Shown: in pieces, positions 8,403-16,838 of the stretch | How positions within the stretch are numbered: the first letter of the stretch is position 1 | Layout: each line of letters opens with the position of its first letter | DNA from: Proteiniphilum sp. UBA5384 | GTDB taxonomy: Bacteria; Bacteroidota; Bacteroidia; Bacteroidales; Dysgonomonadaceae | Reading direction: 5' to 3' | NCBI RefSeq assembly: GCF_002410825.1 | Contig: NZ_DHOS01000063.1 | Location: 1-64,000 of the forward strand | DNA length: 64,000 nt | Notes under the pieces: generated by a model | Database searches by the model: none | What the model saw: only the letters and a program-made list of their open reading frames with translations | What the model was told of the DNA's origin: nothing | Program-made: the position numbers and the translations under genes

Positions 8403-9650
8403 TCACTCTTCCCTCAACGCTTCCACCGGATGCAGCTTCGCCGCCCGACGGGCAGGAATCAGTACACCGACTAAGATCGTGCCCGCCAGTATGATTGCCG
8501 TTGCAATAATCGTTATCCAAAAGCGTCCCCATGTATAGTCCATCGCATTGTTATAGGTATAGGTGACATCCCAATAAGCGAGGCTGGCGCAGATGATGAG
8601 CGCGGGAAGGAAAGCGGCGGAGAACAAAGCCAGGCTTTCAGTCATTATATAATTTAAAACACCCTTCCTGCTCGATCCCAACGCCATACGCAGGCCTATT
8701 TCCCCCTGTCGCGATTCCATCTGGAACCAGAATGTTCCCAGCATGCCGAGGAAAATGATGAACAGGAAGAAGAGGATCATCCACGTGATGATGTTGACAT
8801 ACTTGTTGATGCCGGTGGCGGTTTCATATACTTCGGCCTTGTAATCGTAGGAGGAGAGGCTGAAAAGATAAAACGGACCGATATTGAGTTTGCTTTTCAT
8901 CTCCTCCGTAAACCGTTGTTCAAATCCGGGAATGTCGGCTTCGGGACTTATCCTGAACCCGATGACCGGGATTGTATAAGCGAGCCGGAGCATATTGAAG
9001 GGGGTATAAATAAAAAGGCCGTACCGTTCGTAGATATTGTATTTGGTGGGTTGTGAAACGCCTGCCACTCGAAATTTGAGACTGGGTTCGTAATAATCCC
9101 TGAAAGTCTTACCTGTAGCCGATTGTGTATGGAAAAGAGAATCGGCCAATTCAGGCGAGACAACCGCCCCCTGGGGAGATGTCTGGATACCCCAATCGGT
9201 GAATCCACCTTCCTTCATCTTAACTTTAAAGACCTTGTCATAATTTTCGCTGACATAGCGGATATTGGCGCCATACGCATTCTCCTCATCTGCCGTGTAT
9301 CCCTGGAACATGAGATTATCGTCGTAGGGTTCGCTGGCATAGTAGTAAGCGGTGGTCTCCACGCCGGGGTATCCGTTTACCAACTGCACGATTTGCCATA
9401 TCGGGTTGATCCATAAAGCCTCAATGCTGTCGGGATTGCTTCTGTCGATTGTCTGTGTCGGGTCTACGCCCAGCTTTAATCGATATACATGTTCGAGGTT
9501 TATACCCAATGGTTCGGTGTTCTTGCGGACAACCACATAGAGAAAATCCACACAGTACCATAGCAATACCGCCACGGTAACGATCTCGATAAAGATCCAG
9601 CGGTTGGACTTCCTGTTCTTCCAGAGTTGTTTGATGGCTGATTTCCACAT
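8403..9650 (-). CDS. FtsX-type ABC permease, B-type of pair 1
   Basis: The 415-residue B-type permease has an N-terminal amphipathic segment (MWKSAIKQLWKNRKSNRW), a first helix at about 20-40, a periplasmic domain to about 280, then three helices. The coupling segment is EIGLRMALGSSRKGVLNY and the C-terminus PARRAAKLHPVEALREE. It starts 4 nt after the stop of its A-type partner (9655-10920), so the two are translationally coupled. In family terms it should contribute half of a heterodimeric export channel; the cargo cannot be read from the sequence. Confidence 0.88.
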   Translation of the reverse strand: MWKSAIKQLWKNRKSNRWIFIEIVTVAVLLWYCVDFLYVVVRKNTEPLGINLEHVYRLKLGVDPTQTIDRSNPDSIEALWINPIWQIVQLVNGYPGVETTAYYYASEPYDDNLMFQGYTADEENAYGANIRYVSENYDKVFKVKMKEGGFTDWGIQTSPQGAVVSPELADSLFHTQSATGKTFRDYYEPSLKFRVAGVSQPTKYNIYERYGLFIYTPFNMLRLAYTIPVIGFRISPEADIPGFEQRFTEEMKSKLNIGPFYLFSLSSYDYKAEVYETATGINKYVNIITWMILFFLFIIFLGMLGTFWFQMESRQGEIGLRMALGSSRKGVLNYIMTESLALFSAAFLPALIICASLAYWDVTYTYNNAMDYTWGRFWITIIATAIILAGTILVGVLIPARRAAKLHPVEALREE

Positions 9651-9654
9651 GGTC

Positions 9655-10920
9655 TTATTCTCCTTTTATGGTTTCGATGATGGTGGTGCGTGATGCATTC
9701 CATACCGGAATAATTGCCGACAATAAGTTGATGATCAGACAAAACAGGAATGCGAACACAAAAAGTAACGGTCTGAAAAAAGCACTCAATGGCAAGTGGA
9801 AATTCTCCATGACATTGACCGTCATTATATCTCCCAAGAGCGCGTTTTTGAATAGAATGACGACGGTGATGGAAAGCAACAGGCCGATGATTCCACCGAT
9901 GAGGGTCAGCCACAGGTTCTCAAACAGCAGTTGGCCGCCTATCTGCATATTACTCGCCCCGTAGGCTTTGCGGATGCCTATTTCTGCGCTGCGTTTCTTG
10001 ATTTGCGTGGAGAGTAATCCCGACATATTGATAGCCGGCACGATCAGCAATATCAGCATAAGGATAATGAATATCCGCGCAGGATTGGTATTGCTCTCTT
10101 GAAAGAAGTTGCTTTGCGCCTGCGTGTGTACAGCTTGCTCGAAAGTGAATTCCCGCAGATTGTGATTGAATGCCGTTATATTTTCGTCAATTTCTTTTTC
10201 CAACGCTTTCAGCGATGAACCTTTTTTTGCCACAACCGCGACAAGGCAATTGCCCACCAATCCCTCCGACCGGTCAGGTACCCAGTCCATCGCGGTTTTG
10301 TCGACCACAATCCAGACATCGCTGTAAGCTTTATTAAAAAGAGAACTGACAGAGCGTACCACCCCTGTGATTTTGTAATCGGTAAACCGGATCATGATAT
10401 TTTTACCGATGACGTCCGTCGTGTTGAAGAACTGCATGGCCACCTTGTCGGTGATAATGGCTTCCCTGCGGGCGGCATCCGCCTGTTCGGGAGTAAAAGG
10501 GGTTCCCGCTATGAAATCATAATTGAAAATCCGGAAATAGTTATTGTCGACGGGGCTTACAATTTTCTTTTCGAAGTTGGCCCGGCTTGTACCTACAAAT
10601 CCGGCCCCCTCACCTTTGGCCATAAAATAACTTACCGTTTCGGCATGCTCAAGATTGTCAAAGATATTTTTAGCTGCAGTATAGGACATGCCACTGTTGG
10701 CCTGTGACCGGTCTTTGGTCAGGTAAGAATATCCTAAATCGGAATACAAGGTGCGGCTCCGGTTGATTTCCGGTTCCATGTCGGTAGTCCGGAAAGCATA
10801 TACCATATACAACACCATCACAAAAGTAATGGTCAACGCCGTGGCCAGCACCGAGATCGCACTGAAAAGCGGATTCGACTTCCACAGTTGTATGACTTGT
10901 TTGTAATAATGTTTGAACAT
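9655..10920 (-). CDS. FtsX-type ABC permease, A-type of pair 1
   Basis: The 421-residue A-type permease begins MFKHYYKQVIQLWKSNP. It has a helix at about 18-42, a MacB-like periplasmic domain (with the family segment EPEINRSRTLYSD) to about 275, and three C-terminal helices. The coupling motif is EIGIRKAYGASNMQIGGQ, and the protein ends IPVWNASRTTIIETIKGE. It is the first permease after the membrane-fusion protein gene (11052-12299), separated from it by a 131-nt repeat-bearing spacer. Confidence 0.88.
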   Translation of the reverse strand: MFKHYYKQVIQLWKSNPLFSAISVLATALTITFVMVLYMVYAFRTTDMEPEINRSRTLYSDLGYSYLTKDRSQANSGMSYTAAKNIFDNLEHAETVSYFMAKGEGAGFVGTSRANFEKKIVSPVDNNYFRIFNYDFIAGTPFTPEQADAARREAIITDKVAMQFFNTTDVIGKNIMIRFTDYKITGVVRSVSSLFNKAYSDVWIVVDKTAMDWVPDRSEGLVGNCLVAVVAKKGSSLKALEKEIDENITAFNHNLREFTFEQAVHTQAQSNFFQESNTNPARIFIILMLILLIVPAINMSGLLSTQIKKRSAEIGIRKAYGASNMQIGGQLLFENLWLTLIGGIIGLLLSITVVILFKNALLGDIMTVNVMENFHLPLSAFFRPLLFVFAFLFCLIINLLSAIIPVWNASRTTIIETIKGE

Positions 10921-10935
10921 TTTTTTAGACTTTTA

Positions 10936-11035
10936 GAATCAAGAACCAAGACTTTATAAGTGAAAAATTAAAAGTTAATTCTTAACTTCTTCACTTCAGA
11001 CTTCTTTTTTATTAGTCTCATTATTCACATTGGCA
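10936..11035. repeat. Spacer repeat, copy upstream of permease pair 1
   Basis: The three blocks listed for 8275-8340 recur here at 10936-10953, 10993-11010 and 11019-11035. The block order is the same and the spacing differs. The copy lies between the membrane-fusion protein gene and the first permease gene. No hairpin or promoter is obvious in it. Confidence 0.75.
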
Positions 11036-11051
11036 TATTGGCATATTAGTC

Positions 11052-12299
11052 TCAATCAGATACCTTTAACTTGTTCTTATCCCGATACCGGCTCATGTCT
11101 GATACTACTGCACGATCGCCCGGTTCCAGGCCGGAGATCACCTCTACATATTGATAATTGCTTTCGCCCAACCTCACCTTGCGTTTTTCAAGTGTACCGC
11201 CATTCAGGACAAACAGTTCATAGGTACCCGGTCCACTGTAATAGGGTCCGTTGTCGATGTGCAGCACATCCTCCTTGACGGCATTCATCACATAGACATC
11301 GGTACGTAATCCCGAGCGTAACCGGGCGTTGTCGGGATCATCTAATTGCACGGTGAACTGGATTACGCCGTTTTTCGACAGTGGTGTCACGTTGCTGACG
11401 ACGCCCGTCAGCTCATCACTCCCGACCCTGACGACTGACTTGCTTCCTACAGAAATACGGTCCCCATAACTGTCGGCAATCTCTCCGTCGATACGGAACT
11501 GAGACAGGTCCGAGAGGATGGCCACTTCAGTGCCTTGTCCCACGCGGGCACCCACCTGGTTGTTGATATAGGTGAGGATTGCTTTCCTTGGCGAGCGGAT
11601 CTGTGCGTCTTCGAGGATACGTTTCGTTTCGGCCAGCGTCTTGCGGAAAATCTCGAGTTCCAGTTCCTGCACACGCAGTTCGGCATCAGCCACCTTGCGG
11701 TCGTTCTCTAATTTCTTGTGTGCCTGTTCCTGTTCTAATTTTGCCACGTTGTATTTGATCTCCACTTCACGCACCTTATCGGTGGTACCCGCCCCAATGC
11801 TGTCCAGATATTTCTCATTGACCACCTCCACCGCCATCTTATCTATCTGCATGTCATTGACTTTCAACTGCATCTGCATGTCACTAAGTGTGCTGCTGTT
11901 TTTAATGCGCTGCTGTTCAATGCGGTACTGGCGCATCTGTAGTTCGTCTAACATCTTGCGGTAGTCAGTCTCAATACTTTGAAGGTCGAGTTGTAGCAGG
12001 GGAGTACCTACATCCACGGAGTCACCGGCTCTTTTATGCACTTTCATGATGCGGCTTTCGATGGGAGCGATGACAGTCTCTTCAAATGCCGGCATCACCT
12101 TTCCCGACGCGCTTACGGTGACTTCAATTGTCCCTTTATCGACGGAGGAGAGTTGGATGTTTTTTAGAGGTATACTGTCCCGCAACAAAGAAATGATCAC
12201 AGCTATGACCACTATAGAGGAGAGAATGACCGTTCCATATTTGATCCATCTTTTTCTTTTCTCTTTGAGGAGAATATCTTTGGGTATTTTTCTGTCCAT
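11052..12299 (-). CDS. Membrane-fusion protein (HlyD/MacA type) of the ABC efflux cluster
   Basis: This 415-residue periplasmic adaptor is held by one N-terminal helix (about 20-42) after a Lys/Arg-rich cytoplasmic tip. It has a lipoyl-like half-motif (SGKVMPAFEETVIAPIESRI, then RAGDSVDVGTPLLQLD). A long coiled-coil hairpin follows at about 105-240, then the second lipoyl half, a beta-barrel domain, and a C-terminal membrane-proximal domain. In MacA-like systems this protein links the permease to an outer membrane TolC channel. No TolC gene is in this cluster, so an outer membrane partner must be encoded elsewhere, possibly one of the two TolC-like genes in this window. It is the promoter-proximal gene, directly behind the sigma-54-like promoter at 12327-12342. 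Confidence 0.9.
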   Translation of the reverse strand: MDRKIPKDILLKEKRKRWIKYGTVILSSIVVIAVIISLLRDSIPLKNIQLSSVDKGTIEVTVSASGKVMPAFEETVIAPIESRIMKVHKRAGDSVDVGTPLLQLDLQSIETDYRKMLDELQMRQYRIEQQRIKNSSTLSDMQMQLKVNDMQIDKMAVEVVNEKYLDSIGAGTTDKVREVEIKYNVAKLEQEQAHKKLENDRKVADAELRVQELELEIFRKTLAETKRILEDAQIRSPRKAILTYINNQVGARVGQGTEVAILSDLSQFRIDGEIADSYGDRISVGSKSVVRVGSDELTGVVSNVTPLSKNGVIQFTVQLDDPDNARLRSGLRTDVYVMNAVKEDVLHIDNGPYYSGPGTYELFVLNGGTLEKRKVRLGESNYQYVEVISGLEPGDRAVVSDMSRYRDKNKLKVSD

Positions 12300-12326
12300 G
12301 AATGTTGTTTGTTTTGCCGGATCAAA

Positions 12327-12342
12327 AACAAAACGTGTGCCA
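12327..12342 (-). promoter_or_regulatory. Sigma-54-like promoter of the ABC efflux cluster
   Basis: Reading the minus strand from 12342, the sequence is TGGCACACGTTTTGTT, close to the sigma-54 consensus TGGCACG-N4-TTGCW. The -24 GG is intact and the 11-nt spacing to the -12 G is correct; the -12 element has GT instead of GC. The predicted transcript would start near 12316, about 17 nt before the start codon at 12299. Its placement downstream of two tandem operators supports an enhancer-activated promoter. Prediction only. Confidence 0.6.
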
Positions 12343-12386
12343 TAAATGTAATAGATTGATTTTTAGGTGTATGATATGATATGAAG

Positions 12387-12402
12387 TGTCCGATATCGGA
12401 CA
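12387..12402. promoter_or_regulatory. Palindromic operator, proximal site
   Basis: This is the perfect 16-bp palindrome TGTCCGATATCGGACA. It lies about 45 nt upstream of the sigma-54-like -24 element and 20 bp (centre to centre) from a second site of the same form. It is likely an upstream activator site for an NtrC-type regulator or another dimeric DNA-binding protein; the regulator is not in the window. Confidence 0.65.
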
Positions 12403-12406
12403 GTGC

Positions 12407-12422
12407 TGTACGGAAGCGAACA
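12407..12422. promoter_or_regulatory. Palindromic operator, distal site
   Basis: TGTACGGAAGCGAACA has the same TGTnCG-N4-CGnACA form as the perfect palindrome at 12387-12402, with its centre 20 bp away. Two sites about two helical turns apart fit cooperative binding on one DNA face. Confidence 0.6.
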
Positions 12423-12506
12423 CCCGTATAGAAGGTCGTATTAATGTTGGTCTTTAATGTAAAGGGGCTTAAGATAGTATTGGAATAAGTATAACAAGAA
12501 TAAGTA

Positions 12507-12851
12507 TTAAAGTACAGCTGTTGCTTTTCGTATTTCTGCAAGTCGATCATTCCATGATTTGTTTTGACGGATAGTTTGCACATTATAACGAGATTGCATT
12601 TTTAGGAGCATCTCTGCCTCAATACCTAAAGCTGCTTCAAGCAGTAAGGCATATTCAGTTGTAACGGGGCGTTTACAGTTCAACACTTCATTCAGCACAG
12701 AATATGCAACACCCATTTGAGTGGCGAGTTTACGTTGTGATATACCACGAAATTCTATCTCTTCTTTCAATACTTCCCCCGGATGAGTAGGTTCATAAGG
12801 AGTGAGGTTGTTTGCTATCATGTGTGAATCAATTCCTTCAATCTTAATCAT
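12507..12851 (-). CDS. higA: HigA-type antitoxin, XRE helix-turn-helix protein
   Basis: The 114-residue protein carries the HigA signature THPGEVLKEEIEFRGISQRKLA (in part), followed by the recognition helix region MGVAYSVLNEVLNCKRPVT. These are at about residues 22-66. HigA proteins bind and neutralise a RelE-fold HigB ribonuclease and repress their own operon. The gene lies 7 nt behind the toxin gene (12859-13176) in toxin-first order, typical of higBA. The N-terminus contains a second Met at residue 11, a possible alternative start. Confidence 0.9.
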   Translation of the reverse strand: MIKIEGIDSHMIANNLTPYEPTHPGEVLKEEIEFRGISQRKLATQMGVAYSVLNEVLNCKRPVTTEYALLLEAALGIEAEMLLKMQSRYNVQTIRQNKSWNDRLAEIRKATAVL

Positions 12852-12858
12852 AATAAAA

Positions 12859-13176
12859 TCATTTATAATGGCTTGATAATTCTAAGATATTACATATCGT
12901 GACAATAGGTTCAATTCCACTGATCGTTACGGTAAATTCAATTCTACATTGTTTGTTTACTCTAATTGAAGAAATACCTTTCTTGTCACCTTTCAGCACT
13001 TCATAATTTAAAGCATTGATTGTATACAGATTCTCAACATCACTCGAGTTTATAAGTATATCGATACAACGTTTGTACTTACGCACGATTTCAGGTTGAA
13101 ACCGGTATTTCTTTTCTTTCGTTTGTCCGGTTTCATATAAATCTCGTAAATATCTCTTTTCAAAGGTTACAATCAT
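12859..13176 (-). CDS. higB: HigB-type mRNA interferase toxin
   Basis: The 105-residue protein has the RelE/HigB fold pattern: an N-terminal beta-strand and Lys/Arg-rich helices (KKYRFQPEIVRKYKRCIDIL), then NALNYEVLKGDKKGISSIRV, where Arg and Lys of the central strands would form the active site, and INKQCRIEFTV-like final strands. HigB cleaves mRNA on the ribosome; HigA (next gene) inhibits it. Toxin precedes antitoxin, as usual in this family. A functional system is likely because both frames are intact. Confidence 0.88.
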   Translation of the reverse strand: MIVTFEKRYLRDLYETGQTKEKKYRFQPEIVRKYKRCIDILINSSDVENLYTINALNYEVLKGDKKGISSIRVNKQCRIEFTVTISGIEPIVTICNILELSSHYK

Positions 13177-13390
13177 ACGCCTTTTTACTTTACTGGAAAC
13201 AAAGATAATAGAAATTTCTCATATTCGCAAAAAGTAGAACATTTATTATTATTCAATTTTACTCAAAGTAATTCTTTTTTCAGCAAAGCATCCCAAAACG
13301 TTTTCTCCGTTCAAAAAATGGGGTGAAACAGTTGGATTTTAATTTTGTTTCTTAAGAGAATACTGAAGTTAGTAAAAATCATCTATTTGG

Positions 13391-13870
13391 TTACTCTGCC
13401 GGTTTTTCATGTAGTTTGCCCAGTGATTTGGCTACCACCACCGATACCATGGCGTCACCTGTAACGTTGATTACTGTGCGGCACATGTCGAGTGGACGGT
13501 CTATAGCGAAGATCAGTGCGAGACCGATTGCCAGTTTATCAGCAGCATGCTGATTCCGAAAATAATGGAAAAAATATCACCTGCAGCATCAGGCTGTTAT
13601 TGCCGAAAGCCGTAAAATATTATCAAGTAATAGCCGCAATAGTGGTACTTACATATAGAATGATCGTGCAGATTCCTATGTTCCGGAAGCTCGATATATC
13701 TTTCAGGTCGGAAATCCTCTTTACTAATAATTTGAATATTAGTGCGATATCGATCAGCTTCAACAATCTGATGAAGATAGTCCCGAAAGGAGCGATCCAA
13801 TCGCCTATGAACTGCTTCCCCATTAAAACAACTGACCAATATGCTGAGCACCATTCCTATTACAATCTTC
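13391..13870 (-). pseudogene. Decayed dicarboxylate/amino acid:cation symporter (GltP/DctA family)
   Basis: Fragments of a DAACS-family transporter lie in order but in different frames. Near 13870-13825 the N-terminal helix reads EKLPFHRKIVIGMVLSI. From 13823 to 13626 a shifted frame reads KQFIGDWIAPFGTIFIRLL. Around 13600-13540 another reads NNSLMLQVIFF. Finally FAIDRPLDMCRTVINVTGDA leads to a stop at 13391-13393. An intact member has about 400-430 residues; here most of the middle is deleted and several frameshifts are present. It is therefore non-functional. The sequence from 13177 to 13390 holds no gene. Confidence 0.85.
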
Positions 13871-13895
13871 CGATGAAAGGGAAGTTTTTCACTCT

Positions 13896-14255
13896 TTATG
13901 ATGATTTTTTATTTATCATTTCCAATAATACCAGCGCATGGGTATGTACTTCATCTTTTCCGGCATAAAGCAGTGTTACGTTTTCATGTTCTTTTTCGAG
14001 GTCTTTTATCCTGCGCAGGTCTTCCTTTTCTTCTTCTTCGGAAAGTTCTTTACGGTATCGTTCGCCAAACTCTTTCCATTTTTCGGGATCGTGGCCGAAC
14101 CATTTTCTTAATTCGGTCGATGGAGCGATCTCTTTCAGCCAGAGATCCACATGGGCATTTTCTTTTGATACGCCGCGCGGCCAGAGTCGGTCAATCAATA
14201 TGCGATAACCGTCATCGTCGCCTAACTGTTCATATATACGCTTGATCCGGATCAT
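13896..14255 (-). CDS. DUF488 family protein (YeaO-like)
   Basis: The 119-residue cytoplasmic protein has the full DUF488 pattern: MIRIKRIYE, YRILIDRLWPRGVSKENAHV at about residues 17-37, WLKEIAPSTELRKWFGHDP at 39-57, and the C-terminal VTLLYAGKDEVHTHALVLLE. The length is normal for the family (about 115-125). The function of DUF488 is not established. It lies next to a decayed symporter gene and is divergent from the S9 peptidase gene. Confidence 0.9.
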   Translation of the reverse strand: MIRIKRIYEQLGDDDGYRILIDRLWPRGVSKENAHVDLWLKEIAPSTELRKWFGHDPEKWKEFGERYRKELSEEEEKEDLRRIKDLEKEHENVTLLYAGKDEVHTHALVLLEMINKKSS

Positions 14256-14410
14256 ATTCTTTCAGTTATAAGGTGTTGTCGTACCTGTTGGATAAATAGG
14301 GACCTATTTATAACAACAAGGAAAAACCGAAAGTTCAACAGATTCCTTTCTCAGGTATTGTGTTTATTTCCAACCACAATGCATACAGTTGCTATTTTAA
14401 TTGATCTGTG

Positions 14411-14440
14411 TTGTTTTCACAATAAAATCTCGTAAATTTG
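14411..14440 (+). promoter_or_regulatory. Bacteroidetes-type promoter of the S9 peptidase gene
   Basis: The -33 element TTG is at 14411-14413, then an exact 19-nt spacer, then the -7 element TAAATTTG (TAnnTTTG) at 14433-14440. The start codon follows at 14485, giving a leader of roughly 38 nt. Confidence 0.75.
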
Positions 14441-14484
14441 CCTCATCAAACGATGATTGAGTATAATCATAAAAAATTACCATT

Positions 14485-16629
14485 ATGAGATATTTGCATT
14501 CAGTGATAATATGTGCTGTGGCACTACTGATCATCTCCTGTAATCCTAAAAAAGAAGAAGTGAAGATTTTGCAGCAATCCGATTTTCCCGCTCCTCCCAT
14601 AGCGGATGTACTTCCCGATACGTTTATTAACTTCGGGCAACAGCGAGTCGATAATTATTATTGGCTAAAAGACAAGAACAACCCAAAGGTAATTGATTAC
14701 CTGACTGCCGAAAATGTATATACTGATAGTGTAATGGCGTCAACCAAAGGGCTTCAACAGACCATCTATGATGAGATCGTAGGCCGCATGAAAGAGGACG
14801 ACGAGAGTTATCCTTCATTTAAGGATGGGTATTATTACTATAGCCGTACTGAAAAAGGGAAACAATACCGTACCTACTGCCGCCGTAAAGGCTCGATGGA
14901 GGCGCCCGAAGAAATAATTTTCGATGTGAACGCGATGGCGGAAGGCAAACCTGCATTTATTTTCAGGGGCTATTCCATCAGTCCGGATAACAGTAAGGCG
15001 GCCTATTTTTATAATGAGACCGGCTCGTATGCGGAATTCACGATGAAAGTCAAAGACCTCGCCTCGGGTGAAAATGTGGGGTTTTCGAAAGACGGCGTGG
15101 TTTCGGTGGCGTGGGCCAATGACAATAAGACGCTTTTCTATAGCCTTATCGACCAGACATTGCGCTCTTCCAAAATATACCGACAAGCGTTGGACGCATC
15201 CGAGGGTGAGCTGATATATGAAGAGAAGGACGCCCGTTTCGGTACCTATGTCTCCGGCAGCAAGACCAAACAGCATATCTTCATCACCAGTGCAAGTTCC
15301 ACCACATCCGAAGAGAGATATATCTCTGCCGACCGGCCTGCCGATCCGTTCAAAGTGTTCCTCCCCCGTGTGCAGGATGTGGAGTATGAGGTGTATTCTC
15401 ATAGGGATAAATTTTTTGTCCGTTATAAGGACAAGGAGAATCTCAATGGCATGATCTATGAAGTGCCGCTCACAGGCTACGAGGATCGTGCTACCTGGAA
15501 GCTGTTTGTGCCGCACGACAAGGATGTCCGCATAGAGGGGATCGATATACTGAAAGATTATGTGTTATTGGAGTTAAGGAAAAACGGTTTGGCGGAAATC
15601 CGGATCAAACCGGTGTCAGGTGAGGGAGATACAGAAACCATCGCTTTCCCTGAACCGGTTTACACGGCATCACTGGGTGGTAATCCCGAATATGATGCTG
15701 CCACATTCCGTTATTCATACACCTCGCTTAACCGCCCTACAACCTTGTATGAGTACAATATAGCCACCAAAGAGACCGGGAAACTGAAGGAGCAGGAAGT
15801 GCCCTCCGGTTTCAATCCCGGTGATTACACGGTAGAACGGCTATGGGCGACCGCCTCCGACGGGGTACAGGTGCCGATGGCTATCGTCTATAAAAAAGGA
15901 TTGAAAAAAGAGGGCGGCAATCCGGCATTACTGTATTCCTATGGCAGTTATGGAATGAGTTCCGACGTCTATTTCAGCGCCAGCATGTATAGTTTGATCG
16001 ACCGCGGTTTTGTATACGCCATTGCCCAGATTCGCGGTGGAAGTGACCTCGGTGAGCAGTGGTACGAAGATGGAAAATTGTTGAAAAAGAAGAATACTTT
16101 TACCGATTTCATCGCCTGCAGCGAGAAACTGATAGAGGATGGTTATACCTCTCCCGACAAATTGGCTGCCATGGGCGGAAGTGCCGGTGGTTTGCTGATG
16201 GGGGCGGTGACGAATATGCGTCCCGACCTCTACCGGACAATCGTGGCACAAGTGCCCTTTATCGACGTGGTCAATACTATGCTCGATGATACTTTGCCAC
16301 TCACCACAGGCGAATATGAAGAGTGGGGAAATCCCAATGAAGAAGAATATTACAACTATATCCTCTCTTACTCTCCCTATGACAATATTATAGCACAGGA
16401 TTATCCCAATATATTGATTACCGGGGGGATCAACGACTCGCAAGTGCTTTTCCATGAGCCTACGAAATATGCGGCCAGACTGCGTGCCATGAAGACGGAT
16501 GATAACATCGTGCTGCTTCACATGAATATGGATTCCGGCCATGGTGGTGCTACTGGACGCTACGACGGCATCAAGGATACGGCCTTTGAGTTCGCCTTTA
16601 TCCTCAACCGTGTCGGGATTGACAAATAG
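14485..16629 (+). CDS. Prolyl oligopeptidase-family (S9A) lipoprotein, oligopeptidase B-like
   Basis: The 714-residue protein is exported as a lipoprotein: hydrophobic leader ending LLIISC with Cys at residue 19, then a short linker. It starts in the usual S9A way (PPIADVLPDTFINFGQQRVD, DNYYWLKDKNNP) and has an N-terminal beta-propeller to about residue 430. The alpha/beta-hydrolase domain carries the catalytic triad: Ser566 in GGSAGG, Asp651 in NDSQV, His686 in DSGHGG. Family members cleave short peptides after basic or prolyl residues. The length fits oligopeptidase B, and the envelope location suggests peptide scavenging. It is monocistronic behind a clear promoter. Confidence 0.93.
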   Translation: MRYLHSVIICAVALLIISCNPKKEEVKILQQSDFPAPPIADVLPDTFINFGQQRVDNYYWLKDKNNPKVIDYLTAENVYTDSVMASTKGLQQTIYDEIVGRMKEDDESYPSFKDGYYYYSRTEKGKQYRTYCRRKGSMEAPEEIIFDVNAMAEGKPAFIFRGYSISPDNSKAAYFYNETGSYAEFTMKVKDLASGENVGFSKDGVVSVAWANDNKTLFYSLIDQTLRSSKIYRQALDASEGELIYEEKDARFGTYVSGSKTKQHIFITSASSTTSEERYISADRPADPFKVFLPRVQDVEYEVYSHRDKFFVRYKDKENLNGMIYEVPLTGYEDRATWKLFVPHDKDVRIEGIDILKDYVLLELRKNGLAEIRIKPVSGEGDTETIAFPEPVYTASLGGNPEYDAATFRYSYTSLNRPTTLYEYNIATKETGKLKEQEVPSGFNPGDYTVERLWATASDGVQVPMAIVYKKGLKKEGGNPALLYSYGSYGMSSDVYFSASMYSLIDRGFVYAIAQIRGGSDLGEQWYEDGKLLKKKNTFTDFIACSEKLIEDGYTSPDKLAAMGGSAGGLLMGAVTNMRPDLYRTIVAQVPFIDVVNTMLDDTLPLTTGEYEEWGNPNEEEYYNYILSYSPYDNIIAQDYPNILITGGINDSQVLFHEPTKYAARLRAMKTDDNIVLLHMNMDSGHGGATGRYDGIKDTAFEFAFILNRVGIDK

Positions 16630-16643
16630 AAACAGCCAAGTGT

Positions 16644-16781
16644 ATGGATCCACATCATCACGACCACGGGGATGTGAAGAATAATATGACAGAGGAGAAC
16701 GGCAAATTTAGAATAGCAAAGATGGAACATTTATTGCCGATTTTATTTTCAATAGAAGCGAAAAAGAATAACTGCCTTTAA
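16644..16781 (+). CDS. Possible 45-residue His-rich peptide
   Basis: A short frame starts MDPHHHDHGDVKNNM, 14 nt after the peptidase stop, and ends at 16781. The His/Asp cluster could bind metal, or this could be the decayed N-terminus of a metal transporter. No ribosome binding site stands out and no homologue is known to me, so it may be non-coding. Confidence 0.2.
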   Translation: MDPHHHDHGDVKNNMTEENGKFRIAKMEHLLPILFSIEAKKNNCL

Positions 16782-16838
16782 CAGTACAAGATTTCTCCCA
16801 CACAACCAGAAAAGCCACACAGTCTAAAAATCAAATTT

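Noticed and set aside
14815..16653. Two long minus-strand open frames inside the S9 peptidase gene
   Set aside because: Both lie opposite the conserved propeller and catalytic domains and give no recognisable protein.
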